Assembly (NCBI GenBank): GCA_046349435.1
Contig: JAXMCI010000011.1
Location: 1-64,000 of the forward strand
From: JAXMCI01 sp046349435
GTDB taxonomy: Bacteria; Pseudomonadota; Alphaproteobacteria; Dongiales; Dongiaceae
Direction of reading: 5' to 3'
Length of the DNA: 64,000 nucleotides
The position numbers and the translations under genes are program-made. Shown one piece after another: positions 56,494 through 64,000 of the stretch; the stretch's first letter is position 1; every line of letters begins with the position of its first letter. The notes beneath the pieces are model-generated. The model searched no databases and had not been told where the DNA came from. It worked only from the letters and a program-made list of their open reading frames with translations.

Positions 56494-57516
56494 ATGAAGG
56501 CGCCGTTCCCCTTCTCGGCGATCGTCGGCCAGGACGAGATGAAGCTGGCGCTGCTGCTGGCCGCGGTCGACCCGACGGTGGGCGGCGTGCTGGTCTTCGG
56601 CGACCGCGGCACCGGCAAGTCGACGGCGGTGCGCGCACTGGCGGCGCTGCTGCCGCAGATGCGGGTGGCGATCGGCTGCGCCTATGGCTGCGATCCCGCC
56701 GCCGAGGCCGAGCTCTGCGAGGATTGCCGGGCCCGCCGGGCGGCCGGGCCGCTGAAGAGCCGGCTGGTGCCGGTGCCGGTGGTCGACCTGCCGCTCGGCG
56801 CGACCGAGGACCGGGTGGTCGGCGCGCTCGACCTCGAGCGCGCGCTCGCCCATGGCGAGACGGCCTTCGAGCCCGGGCTGCTCGCCCGCGCCCATCGCGG
56901 CTTCCTCTACATCGACGAGGTCAACCTGCTGGAGGACCATCTCGTCGACCTGCTGATCGACGTCGCCGCCTCGGGCGAGAACGTCGTCGAGCGCGAGGGG
57001 CTGAGCGTGCGCCATCCCGCCCGCTTCGTGCTGGTCGGCAGCGGCAACCCCGAGGAAGGCGAGCTCCGGCCGCAGCTGCTCGACCGATTCGGCCTCTCGG
57101 TCGAGGTCTCCACCCCGACCGACCTCGCCACCCGGAGCGAGGTGGTCCGCCGCCGCGACGCCTATGAGCGCGGCGCCGGCGATGCCGTGCTGCGCTGGCA
57201 GCGCGAGGATGCCCGGCTGCGCCGCCGCATCGCCGCCGGCCGGCAGCGCGTGCCGGCGGTCGTGGTGCCCGACGCGGCGCTGGAGCAGGCCGCCCGGCTC
57301 TGCCTCAAGCTCGGCACCGACGGGCTGCGCGGCGAGCTCACCCTGATGCGCGCCGGCCGGGCGCTCGCCGCGCTCGAGGGCGACGAGGAAGTCGCGGTCG
57401 GCCATCTCCGCCGGGTGGCGCCGGCGGCGCTGCGCCACCGGCTGCGGCGCAACCTGCTCGACGAGGCCGGCTCGACCCTGCGGGTCGAGCGGGCCGTGGC
57501 CGAGGTGCTGGGGTGA
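56494..57516 (+). CDS. bchI: Magnesium chelatase ATPase subunit I
   Basis: A 340-residue AAA+ ATPase. With BchD it drives BchH to insert Mg into protoporphyrin IX, the first step committed to bacteriochlorophyll. FSAIVGQDEMKLALLLAAVDPTVGGVLVFGDRGTGKSTAVRAL (about 7-49) contains Walker A. The segment CAYGCDPAAEAELCEDC carries the conserved Cys residues. GFLYIDEVNLLEDHLVDLL holds Walker B, and GSGNPEEGELRPQLLDRFGL the sensor and arginine finger. The bchD start overlaps its stop by 4 bp. Confidence 0.96.
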   Translation: MKAPFPFSAIVGQDEMKLALLLAAVDPTVGGVLVFGDRGTGKSTAVRALAALLPQMRVAIGCAYGCDPAAEAELCEDCRARRAAGPLKSRLVPVPVVDLPLGATEDRVVGALDLERALAHGETAFEPGLLARAHRGFLYIDEVNLLEDHLVDLLIDVAASGENVVEREGLSVRHPARFVLVGSGNPEEGELRPQLLDRFGLSVEVSTPTDLATRSEVVRRRDAYERGAGDAVLRWQREDARLRRRIAAGRQRVPAVVVPDAALEQAARLCLKLGTDGLRGELTLMRAGRALAALEGDEEVAVGHLRRVAPAALRHRLRRNLLDEAGSTLRVERAVAEVLG

Positions 57517-59303
57517 CCGGCGCGGCGTCGCCCGCGCCTCGCCCCTCGGCCGGCGCCTGGGATGACGCGATCGACGCCGCCGCGCTGCTCGCCGTCGATC
57601 CGGCCGGGCTCGGCGGCGCGGCGATCCGCGCGCCCGCCGGCGCCGTGCGCGACGCCTGGCTCGCCGCGCTGCGGCGGGCCCTGCCGCCGGGTGCCCCGTT
57701 CCGCCGCATCCCGCTCAACGCGCCCGACGAGCGGCTGCTCGGCGGGCTCGATCTCGCCGCCACGCTGCAGGGCGGCCGCCCGGTGGCGCGCCGCGGCCTG
57801 CTGGCGGAGGCCGATGGCGGCGTCGTCCTGCTGGCCATGGCCGAGCGGATGAGCGCCCTGATGGCGGCGCGGATCGCCGCGGCGCTCGACACCGGCGAGA
57901 TGCTGCTGCAGCGCGACGGCGTGTCGATCCGCAGCCCGGCGCGGATCGGCGTGATCGCGCTCGACGAAGGCCTGGAGGAGGAGCGGCCGCCGCCGGCGCT
58001 GCTCGACCGGCTGGCCTTCCATCTCGATCTCGGCGCGGTGCGGCCGAGCGAGGCCGTGGCGCGGCAGCCCGATCCCGGCGCGATCGAGGCCGCGTCGCGG
58101 CTGCTGCCGGCCGTCGACGCGGCCGACGATCTCGTGGAGGCGCTGGCCGCGGCCGCCGCCGCGCTCGGCGCCGACTCGCTGCGCGCCCTGCTGCTCGCCG
58201 TGCGGGCGCGCGCGTCGCGGCCGCGCTGGCGGGCCGCCGCGCGGTCGTGGCCGAGGATGCGGCGCTGGCGGCCCGGCTCGTGCTGGCGCCCCGCGCGCTC
58301 CGCCTGCCGGCCGCGCCCGAGGCCGAGCAGCCGCCCGGGCCGGACGAGGCGCCCGCGCCCGAGGACGCCGCCGCGCGGCCGGAGGAGAGCGAGGCGACGG
58401 CCGATCCGCCGCCCGAGCCGCAGAGCCTCGAGGAGGTCGTGGTGGCGGCCGCCCGGGCGGCGATCCCGGCCGACCTGCTGGCCAGCCTGCTGGCGACCGG
58501 ACCGACGGCGCGGCGGGCGCGCAGCCAGGGCCGCGCCGGGGTGCTGCAGGCCGGCGCGCTGCGCGGCCGGCCGGCCGGGACCGGCCGCGGCCCGCTGCGG
58601 CCGGGGCACGGCTCAACGTCGCCGAGACGCTGCGCGCTGCCGCGCCGTGGCAGCGGCTGCGCCGCGCGCCGACGCCGCCGCCGCCCCGCGGCTGGCGGTG
58701 CGGGCCGAGGATTTCCGCACCACGCGCTACCGGCAGCGGGCGCAGACCACGGCGATCTTCGTCGTCGACGCCTCGGGCTCGTCGGCGCTGCATCGGCTGG
58801 CCGAGGCCAAGGGCGCCGTCGAGCAGCTGCTCGCCGACTGCTATGTCCGGCGCGACCAGGTCGCGGTGCTCGCCTTCCGCGGCCGCGGCGTCGAGCTGCT
58901 GCTGCCGCCGACCCGCTCGCTGGTGCGCGCCAAGCGCAGCCTCGCCGGGCTGCCGGGCGGCGGCGCGACGCCGCTGGCCGCCGCGCTCGACGCGGCCGGC
59001 GCGCTGGCCGACGCGGTGCGGCGGCGCGGCGCCACGCCGGTGCTGGTGCTGCTGACCGACGGCCGCGCCAACCTGGCGCGCGACGGCACGGCCGGGCGCG
59101 AGCGCGCCGAGGCCGACGCGCTGGCCGCCGCGGCGGCGCTGCGCGCCGCCGGCACGACCGGCCTGCTGGTCGACACCGCGCCGCGGCCGCAGGAGGCGGC
59201 GCGCCGCATCGCCGCCGCCATGGGGGCGCGCTACCTGCCGCTGCCGCAGCTCGATCCGGCGCTGCTGTCGCGCGCCGTGCGCAGCGTCGCGGCGTCCGGC
59301 TGA
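57513..59303 (+). CDS. bchD: Magnesium chelatase subunit D, with three apparent internal frameshifts
   Basis: An open frame of 596 residues. Its N-terminal part (about 1-230) is the AAA-like domain without a good Walker A. The C-terminal part (from about 390) is a von Willebrand A domain with the MIDAS start VVDASGSSA and DGRANLARDG. Between them the frame gives meaningless Arg-rich sequence. The true linker is found in the other frames: Pro/acidic region and SLEEVVVAAARAAIPADLLASLLA in one (58247-58600), then ARLNVAETLRAAAPWQRLRR in the third (58606-58670). Each step equals one missing G; three such steps restore the frame, so no stop appears. The organism's protein is probably intact. Confidence 0.9.
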   Translation: MTGAASPAPRPSAGAWDDAIDAAALLAVDPAGLGGAAIRAPAGAVRDAWLAALRRALPPGAPFRRIPLNAPDERLLGGLDLAATLQGGRPVARRGLLAEADGGVVLLAMAERMSALMAARIAAALDTGEMLLQRDGVSIRSPARIGVIALDEGLEEERPPPALLDRLAFHLDLGAVRPSEAVARQPDPGAIEAASRLLPAVDAADDLVEALAAAAAALGADSLRALLLAVRARASRPRWRAAARSWPRMRRWRPGSCWRPARSACRPRPRPSSRPGRTRRPRPRTPPRGRRRARRRPIRRPSRRASRRSWWRPPGRRSRPTCWPACWRPDRRRGGRAARAAPGCCRPARCAAGRPGPAAARCGRGTAQRRRDAARCRAVAAAAPRADAAAAPRLAVRAEDFRTTRYRQRAQTTAIFVVDASGSSALHRLAEAKGAVEQLLADCYVRRDQVAVLAFRGRGVELLLPPTRSLVRAKRSLAGLPGGGATPLAAALDAAGALADAVRRRGATPVLVLLTDGRANLARDGTAGRERAEADALAAAAALRAAGTTGLLVDTAPRPQEAARRIAAAMGARYLPLPQLDPALLSRAVRSVAASG

Positions 59304-59316
59304 GATGGCGACAGGG

Positions 59317-60234
59317 TCATTGCATCGCCCGGGCGATCAGCTGGGCGCCCTGCTCGACGAGATGCTGCTTGAAGGCGGCGGCGGCGGCCGAGAGCTGCTT
59401 GCGCTCGCGATGGATCACGTACCAGGCGCGCAGCACCGGCATGCCGCCGATCGGCAGCACGGTCAGGCGCCCGGTGGCGAGCTCGAGACCGGTGGTGTGC
59501 AGCGACAGGAAGCTGACGCCCATGCCGGCCATCACCGCCTGCTTGATCGTCTCGTTGGAGCCGATCTCGATCGTCTCCTGCGGCTCGAAGCGCTGCGCGG
59601 CGAAGCTGCGCTCCATCGCCTGGCGGGTGCCGGAATCGCGCTCGCGGATCAGGAAGGTCTCGCCGGCGAGCTGCGCCAGCTTCAGCCGGCGGCGGCCGGC
59701 GAGCGGGTGATCCGGCGCGGCGATGATGGCGAGCGGGTGCTCGGCGAAGGGCACCGCGACGGTGTCGAGGCCGCGCGGCGGGCGGCCCATCAGCGCGAGG
59801 TCGATGGCGTTCTCGGCCAGCTCGTCGACGACCTGCTGGCGATTCTTGACGGTCAGCCTGACCTGCAGCCCGGGCCAGGCGCGGCGGAACTCGGCGAGCA
59901 GCCGCGGCGCGAAGTACTTGGCCGTGGTGGTGGCGGCGATGTGCAGCTCGCCGCCGCCGCTGCCCTGCAGGGCGCTCATCGCGTCCTCGGCCTCGCGCAG
60001 CTTGAGCAGGATCGGCCGGACATGGCCGAGCAGCGCGGTCCCCGCCTGGGTCAGGTGCATGCGGCGGCCCATCTGCTCGAACAGCGGCAGCCCGACCTCG
60101 GTCTCGAGCTGGCGGAGCTGGATCGACACCGCCGGCTGCGTCAGGTGCAGCTCGGCCGCGGCGCGCCCGAAATGCAGGTGGCGCGCCGCCGCCTCGAAGG
60201 TGCGGAGCTGCTTCAGCGTGGCGCGGCGCAGCAT
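59317..60234 (-). CDS. cbbR: LysR-type regulator CbbR
   Basis: A 305-residue LysR-type protein. The N-terminal helix-turn-helix is LKQLRTFEAAARHLHFGRAAAELHLTQPAVSIQLRQLETEVGLPLFEQ (about 8-55). The C-terminal periplasmic-binding-like domain has IAATTTAKYFAPRLLAEFRRAWP and GMGVSFLSLHTTGLELATGRLTVL. The position, divergent from cbbL, is that of CbbR, which activates Calvin-cycle genes in response to metabolites such as PEP or RuBP. Confidence 0.93.
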   Translation of the reverse strand: MLRRATLKQLRTFEAAARHLHFGRAAAELHLTQPAVSIQLRQLETEVGLPLFEQMGRRMHLTQAGTALLGHVRPILLKLREAEDAMSALQGSGGGELHIAATTTAKYFAPRLLAEFRRAWPGLQVRLTVKNRQQVVDELAENAIDLALMGRPPRGLDTVAVPFAEHPLAIIAAPDHPLAGRRRLKLAQLAGETFLIRERDSGTRQAMERSFAAQRFEPQETIEIGSNETIKQAVMAGMGVSFLSLHTTGLELATGRLTVLPIGGMPVLRAWYVIHRERKQLSAAAAAFKQHLVEQGAQLIARAMQ

Positions 60235-60240
60235 GGCGGC

Positions 60241-60338
60241 ATTTCGATTTCCTTATCGAACGCATTAAATCATCTAAGTAGTCCTTATGGCAATCCTCGG
60301 TAGAGTCCGGGCAACACAGCCCTTTGGGAGGATCGCCG
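60241..60338. promoter_or_regulatory. cbbR-cbbL divergent control region
   Basis: About 100 bp, clearly more AT-rich than its surroundings. TTATCGAACGCATTAA and TAAGTAGTCCTTA (the second with inverted TAAG/CTTA arms) lie at 60253-60289 and look like LysR half-sites of the T-n-A type. GGGAGGA is the cbbL ribosome binding site. The cbbL promoter boxes are weak, as expected for an activated promoter. Confidence 0.5.
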
Positions 60339-61784
60339 ATGGCCAAGATGGATCCGCGCGAGCGCTACCGTGCCGGCGTGCTGAAATACGCCCAGATGGG
60401 CTATTGGCAGCCCGACTACGAGCCGAAGGAGACCGACGTGCTGGCGCTCTTCCGGATCACGCCGCAGGACGGCGTCGATCCGGAGGAGGCGGCGGCCGCC
60501 GTCGCCGGCGAGTCCTCGACCGCGACCTGGACGGTGGTCTGGACCGACCGGCTCACCGCCTGCGACTGGTATCGCGCCAAGGCCTACCGGGTCGACCCGG
60601 TCCCCGGCGCGCCCGGCCAGTACTTCGCCTACATCGCCTACGACCTCGACCTGTTCGAGGGGGGCTCGATCGCCAACCTCACGGCCTCGATCATCGGCAA
60701 CGTCTTCGGCTTCAAGCCGCTGAAGGCGCTGCGCCTCGAGGACATGCGCATCCCGGTGGCCTACGCCAAGACCTTCAGCGGCCCGCCGACCGGCATCGTG
60801 GTGGAGCGCGAGCGGCTCGACAAGTTCGGCCGGCCGCTGCTCGGCGCCACGGTGAAGCCGAAGCTCGGCCTGTCCGGCAAGAACTACGGCCGCGTCGTCT
60901 ACGAGGCGCTGAAGGGCGGGCTCGACTTCAGCAAGGACGACGAGAACATCAACAGCCAGCCCTTCATGCACTGGCGCGACCGCTTCCTCTACTGCATGGA
61001 GGCGGTGAACCGCGCCCAGGCGGCCACCGGCGAGGTCAAGGGCCACTACCTCAACGTCACCGCCGCGACCATGGAGGACATGTACGAGCGCGCCGACTTC
61101 GCCAAGGAGCTGGGCAGCGTCATCGTCATGATCGACCTGGTGATCGGCTACACCGCGATCCAGTCGATGGCCAAGTGGGCGCGGCGCAACGACGTCATCC
61201 TGCATCTCCACCGCGCCGGCCACTCGACCTACACGCGGCAGAAGACGCACGGCGTCTCCTTCCGGGTGATCTCGAAGTGGATGCGGCTGGCCGGCGTCGA
61301 CCACATCCATGCCGGCACCGTGGTCGGCAAGCTGGAGGGCGACCCCAACTCGGTGCAGGGCTTCTACAACGTGCTGCGCGAGGACCACAATCCGGTCGAC
61401 CTGCAGCGCGGGCTGTTCTTCGAGCAGGACTGGGCGGGCCTGCGCAAGGTCATGCCGGTCGCCTCGGGCGGCATCCATGCCGGCCAGATGCACCAGCTGC
61501 TGACCTATCTCGGCGAGGACGTCGTGCTGCAGTTCGGCGGCGGCACCATCGGTCACCCGATGGGCATCCAGGCCGGCGCCGCCGCCAACCGGGTGGCGCT
61601 CGAGGCGATGGTGCTGGCGCGCAACGAGGGGCGCGACATCTGGAACGAGGGGCCGCAGATCCTCGCCGACGCGGCGCGGCACTGCCAGCCGCTGAAGGCG
61701 GCGCTCGACACCTGGGGCGAGGTCACCTTCGACTACGCCTCGACCGACACCCCGGACTTCGTCGCCTCGGTGACGGCAGCCTGA
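60339..61784 (+). CDS. cbbL: RuBisCO large subunit, form I red-like
   Basis: A 481-residue large chain that carboxylates ribulose bisphosphate. Catalytic K173 lies in GATVKPKLGLSG, and the carbamylated lysine with its Mg ligands is GGLDFSKDDEN (K199, D201, E202). Loop 6 is SGGIHAGQMHQL with GTVVGKLEGDP before it. The N-terminal extension (MAKMDPRERYRAGVLKYAQMGYW) and the next genes (cbbS with long C-terminus, cbbX) mark the red (IC/ID) lineage. I start at ATG 60339 behind GGGAGGA. Confidence 0.98.
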   Translation: MAKMDPRERYRAGVLKYAQMGYWQPDYEPKETDVLALFRITPQDGVDPEEAAAAVAGESSTATWTVVWTDRLTACDWYRAKAYRVDPVPGAPGQYFAYIAYDLDLFEGGSIANLTASIIGNVFGFKPLKALRLEDMRIPVAYAKTFSGPPTGIVVERERLDKFGRPLLGATVKPKLGLSGKNYGRVVYEALKGGLDFSKDDENINSQPFMHWRDRFLYCMEAVNRAQAATGEVKGHYLNVTAATMEDMYERADFAKELGSVIVMIDLVIGYTAIQSMAKWARRNDVILHLHRAGHSTYTRQKTHGVSFRVISKWMRLAGVDHIHAGTVVGKLEGDPNSVQGFYNVLREDHNPVDLQRGLFFEQDWAGLRKVMPVASGGIHAGQMHQLLTYLGEDVVLQFGGGTIGHPMGIQAGAAANRVALEAMVLARNEGRDIWNEGPQILADAARHCQPLKAALDTWGEVTFDYASTDTPDFVASVTAA

Positions 61785-61799
61785 CACGGGAGACCCGCC

Positions 61800-62216
61800 A
61801 TGCGACTGACCCAGGGAACCTTTTCCTTCCTGCCCGATCTCACCGACGCGCAGATCCGCGCCCAGATCGAGTACTGCCTGAAGAGCGGCTTCTCGCTCTC
61901 GATCGAGCACACCGACGACCCGCATCCGCGCAACACCTACTGGGAGATGCACGGCTCGCCGATGTTCGACATCGCCGACGCGGCCGGGGTGATGACCGAG
62001 CTGGAGGATTGCCGCAAGACCTTCCCCGAGCACTACATCAAGGTGAATGCCTTCGATTCCACCCACGGCTGGGAAGCGCTGCGGCTCTCCTTCATCGTCA
62101 ACCGGCCGAAGACGGAGCCCGGCTTCGGGCTGGTGCGGCAGGAGGGCGCGGGGCGGTCGATCCGCTACACCACCCGGGCCTACGCCGCCGACCGTCCCGA
62201 AGGCGAGCGCTACTGA
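61800..62216 (+). CDS. cbbS: RuBisCO small subunit, red-like
   Basis: A 138-residue small chain. MRLTQGTFSFLPDLTDAQIRAQIEYCLKSGFSLSIEHTDDPHPRNTYWEMHGSPMFD is the red-type start. The C-terminal extension RPKTEPGFGLVRQEGAGRSIRYTTRAYAADRPEGERY forms the beta-hairpin in the central channel that replaces the green-type loop. It lies 15 bp after cbbL. Confidence 0.97.
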   Translation: MRLTQGTFSFLPDLTDAQIRAQIEYCLKSGFSLSIEHTDDPHPRNTYWEMHGSPMFDIADAAGVMTELEDCRKTFPEHYIKVNAFDSTHGWEALRLSFIVNRPKTEPGFGLVRQEGAGRSIRYTTRAYAADRPEGERY

Positions 62217-62242
62217 GGCCGGGGGCGGGCGGGGGCGAAGCC

Positions 62243-63133
62243 ATGGCCGAGCTCGATCTCGACGCGCTCTACCGCGACTCGCGGGTGCAGGAGCATCTCG
62301 ACGCGCTCGACCGCGAGCTGGTCGGGCTCGCTCCGGTCAAGACCCGCGTGCGTGAGATCGCGGCGCTGCTGCTGGTCGAGAAGCTGCGCCGCTCGGTCGG
62401 GCTGCAGGCCGATGCGCCGCCGCTGCATATGAGCTTCACCGGCAATCCCGGCACCGGCAAGACGACGGTGGCGATGCGGATGGCCTCGATCCTGCACGGG
62501 CTCGGCTACGTGCGGAAGGGGCACCTGGTGGCGGTGACCCGCGACGACCTGGTGGGCCAGTATATCGGCCACACCGCGCCCAAGACCAAGGAGGTGCTGA
62601 AGCGGGCGATGGGCGGCGTGCTGTTCATCGACGAGGCCTACTATCTCTACCGCCCGGAGAACGAGCGCGACTACGGCCAGGAGGCGATCGAGATCCTGCT
62701 GCAGGTGATGGAGAACCAGCGCGACGACCTGGTCGTCATCCTCGCCGGCTACAAGGACCGCATGGAGCGCTTCTTCTCCTCCAATCCCGGCATGGCCTCG
62801 CGCATCGCCCACCATGTCGACTTCCCCGACTACACCGAGGAGCAGCTCTTCGCCATCGCCGGGCTGATGCTCGACAAGCTGCAATACGCACTGAGCGACG
62901 AGGCCGCGGCGGCGCTGCGCGAGTATATCGGGCTGCGCCGGTCGCAGCCGCATTTCGCCAATGCCCGCTCGATGCGCAACGCGCTCGACCGGGCCCGGCT
63001 GCGCCAGGCCAACCGGCTGTTCGAGCGCCGCGACCGGCCGCTGACCCGCGAGGCGCTGACGGTGATCGAGGCCGAGGACATCCGCGCCAGCCGCGTCTTC
63101 CGCGCGGCGGAGCGGGCGGAGGTGACGTCATGA
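62243..63133 (+). CDS. cbbX: Red-type RuBisCO activase
   Basis: A 296-residue AAA+ protein. Walker A is FTGNPGTGKTTVAMRM (about 68-83), Walker B GGVLFIDEAYYLY, and the pore loop is near GQYIGHTAPKT. PDYTEEQLFAIAGLMLD and ANARSMRNALDRARLRQANRL follow. CbbX uses ATP to pull the large-subunit C-terminus and release inhibitory sugar phosphates. It overlaps cbbY by 4 bp. Confidence 0.97.
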   Translation: MAELDLDALYRDSRVQEHLDALDRELVGLAPVKTRVREIAALLLVEKLRRSVGLQADAPPLHMSFTGNPGTGKTTVAMRMASILHGLGYVRKGHLVAVTRDDLVGQYIGHTAPKTKEVLKRAMGGVLFIDEAYYLYRPENERDYGQEAIEILLQVMENQRDDLVVILAGYKDRMERFFSSNPGMASRIAHHVDFPDYTEEQLFAIAGLMLDKLQYALSDEAAAALREYIGLRRSQPHFANARSMRNALDRARLRQANRLFERRDRPLTREALTVIEAEDIRASRVFRAAERAEVTS

Positions 63134-63915
63134 CCCTGCAGGCCGTGCTGCTCGATCTCGACGGGACCGCCGTCGACACCGAGGAGCTGCATCGCCAGGC
63201 CTTCAACCAGGCGTTCCTGCGCCTCGAGCTGCGCTGGGAGTGGGACCGCGACACCTATGCCGCGCTGCTCGCCGTCTCCGGCGGGCCCGACCGGCTGGCG
63301 CGGCACATCGACGGCCTCGACCTGCCGGCCGCGGAGAAGACGCGGCTGCGCCGCATCGTCCCGGCGCTGCATGCGGAGAAGACGCGGATCTACGGCGAGA
63401 TCCTCGCCGGCGACCGCGTCCGGCTGCGGCCCGGGGTCGGCCGGCTGGTCGAGGAGGCGCGGCGTGCCGGCCTGTCGGTCGGGCTGGCCGCGACCTCGGC
63501 CGCGGCCAATGTCGAGCCGCTGGTCGCCGCCGCCTTCGGCCGCGAGGGACGCGACGCGATCCGCGCCATCGTCACCGTGCAGCAGGTGGCCCGCCGCAAG
63601 CCGGCGCCCGACATCTACGAGCTGCTGCTCGCCACGCTCGGCGTACCGGCCGCCGCCGCCGCGGCGTTCGAGGATTCCGCCAACGGCGTGGCTGCCGCCA
63701 AGGCAGCCGGGCTGCTGACCGTCGCCACCCCCTCGCGCTGGACGCGCGGCCAGGACTTCGCCGCCGCGGACCTGGTGCTCGACAGCCTCGGCGAGCCCGG
63801 GGCACCCCTGGCGCCCGTCGATGCCGCGCGGATCGGTGGCGCCTCCTGCCTCGGCCTGGCCCAGCTGGAGGCGCTGCGCCTCGCGGCCGCCGGGCCGCGC
63901 GCGACGACGCACTGA
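63130..63915 (+). CDS. cbbY: HAD-family phosphatase CbbY
   Basis: A 261-residue HAD hydrolase. LLDLDGTAVDTEELH gives motif I with the nucleophilic Asp (DLDGT). VGLAATSAAANVEPLV is motif II. ARRKPAPDIYELL (Lys) and AFEDSANGVAAAKAAGL (acidic motif IV) complete the site. CbbY dephosphorylates xylulose-1,5-bisphosphate, an inhibitor of RuBisCO, and so complements CbbX. Confidence 0.94.
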   Translation: MTLQAVLLDLDGTAVDTEELHRQAFNQAFLRLELRWEWDRDTYAALLAVSGGPDRLARHIDGLDLPAAEKTRLRRIVPALHAEKTRIYGEILAGDRVRLRPGVGRLVEEARRAGLSVGLAATSAAANVEPLVAAAFGREGRDAIRAIVTVQQVARRKPAPDIYELLLATLGVPAAAAAAFEDSANGVAAAKAAGLLTVATPSRWTRGQDFAAADLVLDSLGEPGAPLAPVDAARIGGASCLGLAQLEALRLAAAGPRATTH

Positions 63916-63926
63916 GCGAGCCCGCC

Positions 63927-64000
63927 ATGCTGGCCGACCACACCACCCTGACGCAGTTCCTGATCGAGGAGCGGCGGCGCCATCCCGAGGCGACCGGCGA
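63927..64000 (+). CDS. Class 1 fructose-1,6-bisphosphatase, N-terminus only
   Basis: The frame from ATG 63927 reads MLADHTTLTQFLIEERRRHPEATG and leaves the window. The T-L-x-x-F-L-I-E-x-x-R start is typical of class 1 fructose-bisphosphatases, and such a gene often follows cbbXY. Too short to check the active site. Confidence 0.7.
   Translation, partial: MLADHTTLTQFLIEERRRHPEATG

Overview
The window is about 70 percent GC and gene-dense. It reads as one contig from an alphaproteobacterium, most probably Rhodospirillales-like. The evidence is the conserved run murA, DUF2948, hisG, UPF0262, low-molecular-weight phosphatase, infA, maf, rng, yacG, tRNA-Phe, together with red-type RuBisCO with cbbX and cbbY, and bchI/bchD. 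The magnesium chelatase and Calvin-cycle genes suggest a strain able to make bacteriochlorophyll and fix CO2. Family or genus cannot be fixed from the sequence alone.

Layout. 1-10.8 kb: housekeeping genes (a partial secreted phosphoesterase, LysE-type exporter, tRNA-Pro, polyprenyl diphosphate synthase, DUF2007, a methyltransferase, an S49 peptidase, glyQ-glyS-ppdK). 11.0-14.2 kb: a secreted two-gene cassette, an NG-pentapeptide repeat peptide followed by an ADYC-domain protein, facing a divergent SARP/BTAD-TPR regulator. 14.2-19.8 kb: P1 peptidase, YgfZ, a dihydroorotase-like amidohydrolase, a thiolase and an AcuI-type reductase. 19.87-40.7 kb: a P22-like (short-tailed) prophage or prophage remnant. 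It has an S24 repressor at a divergent switch, terminase, portal, scaffold, coat, tail-accessory and ejection-type genes, a glycine-rich tail fibre and a holin-like gene. No integrase, replication gene or recognisable endolysin is present. A complete IS4-family element (25998-27407) sits between portal and scaffold, inside a palindromic repeat. 40.7-42.5 kb: a frame-disrupted polytopic membrane protein gene, then tRNA-Thr. 42.8-49.4 kb: the murA-to-yacG cluster, in which hisD is absent from its usual place, then tRNA-Phe. 49.5-56.3 kb: a secreted protein of unknown role, an alpha/beta hydrolase, a response-regulator remnant, katG and an MsbA-type ABC exporter. 56.4-64.0 kb: bchI-bchD, then cbbR divergent from cbbL-cbbS-cbbX-cbbY and the start of a class 1 fructose-bisphosphatase gene.

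How the genes work together. The right end is an autotrophy and phototrophy block: CbbR would control RuBisCO, CbbX reactivates it, CbbY removes an inhibitory sugar phosphate, and BchI/BchD drive Mg insertion into protoporphyrin. The prophage structural genes follow P22 gene order and would build a podovirus-type capsid and tail.

Caution. Several genes (bchD, rng, a phage gene, the membrane protein, a response regulator) are broken by single-base differences, nearly all missing bases in short G/C-rich runs. This pattern fits base-calling error in a GC-rich genome at least as well as true mutation, so 'frameshifted' here should not be read as 'dead'.
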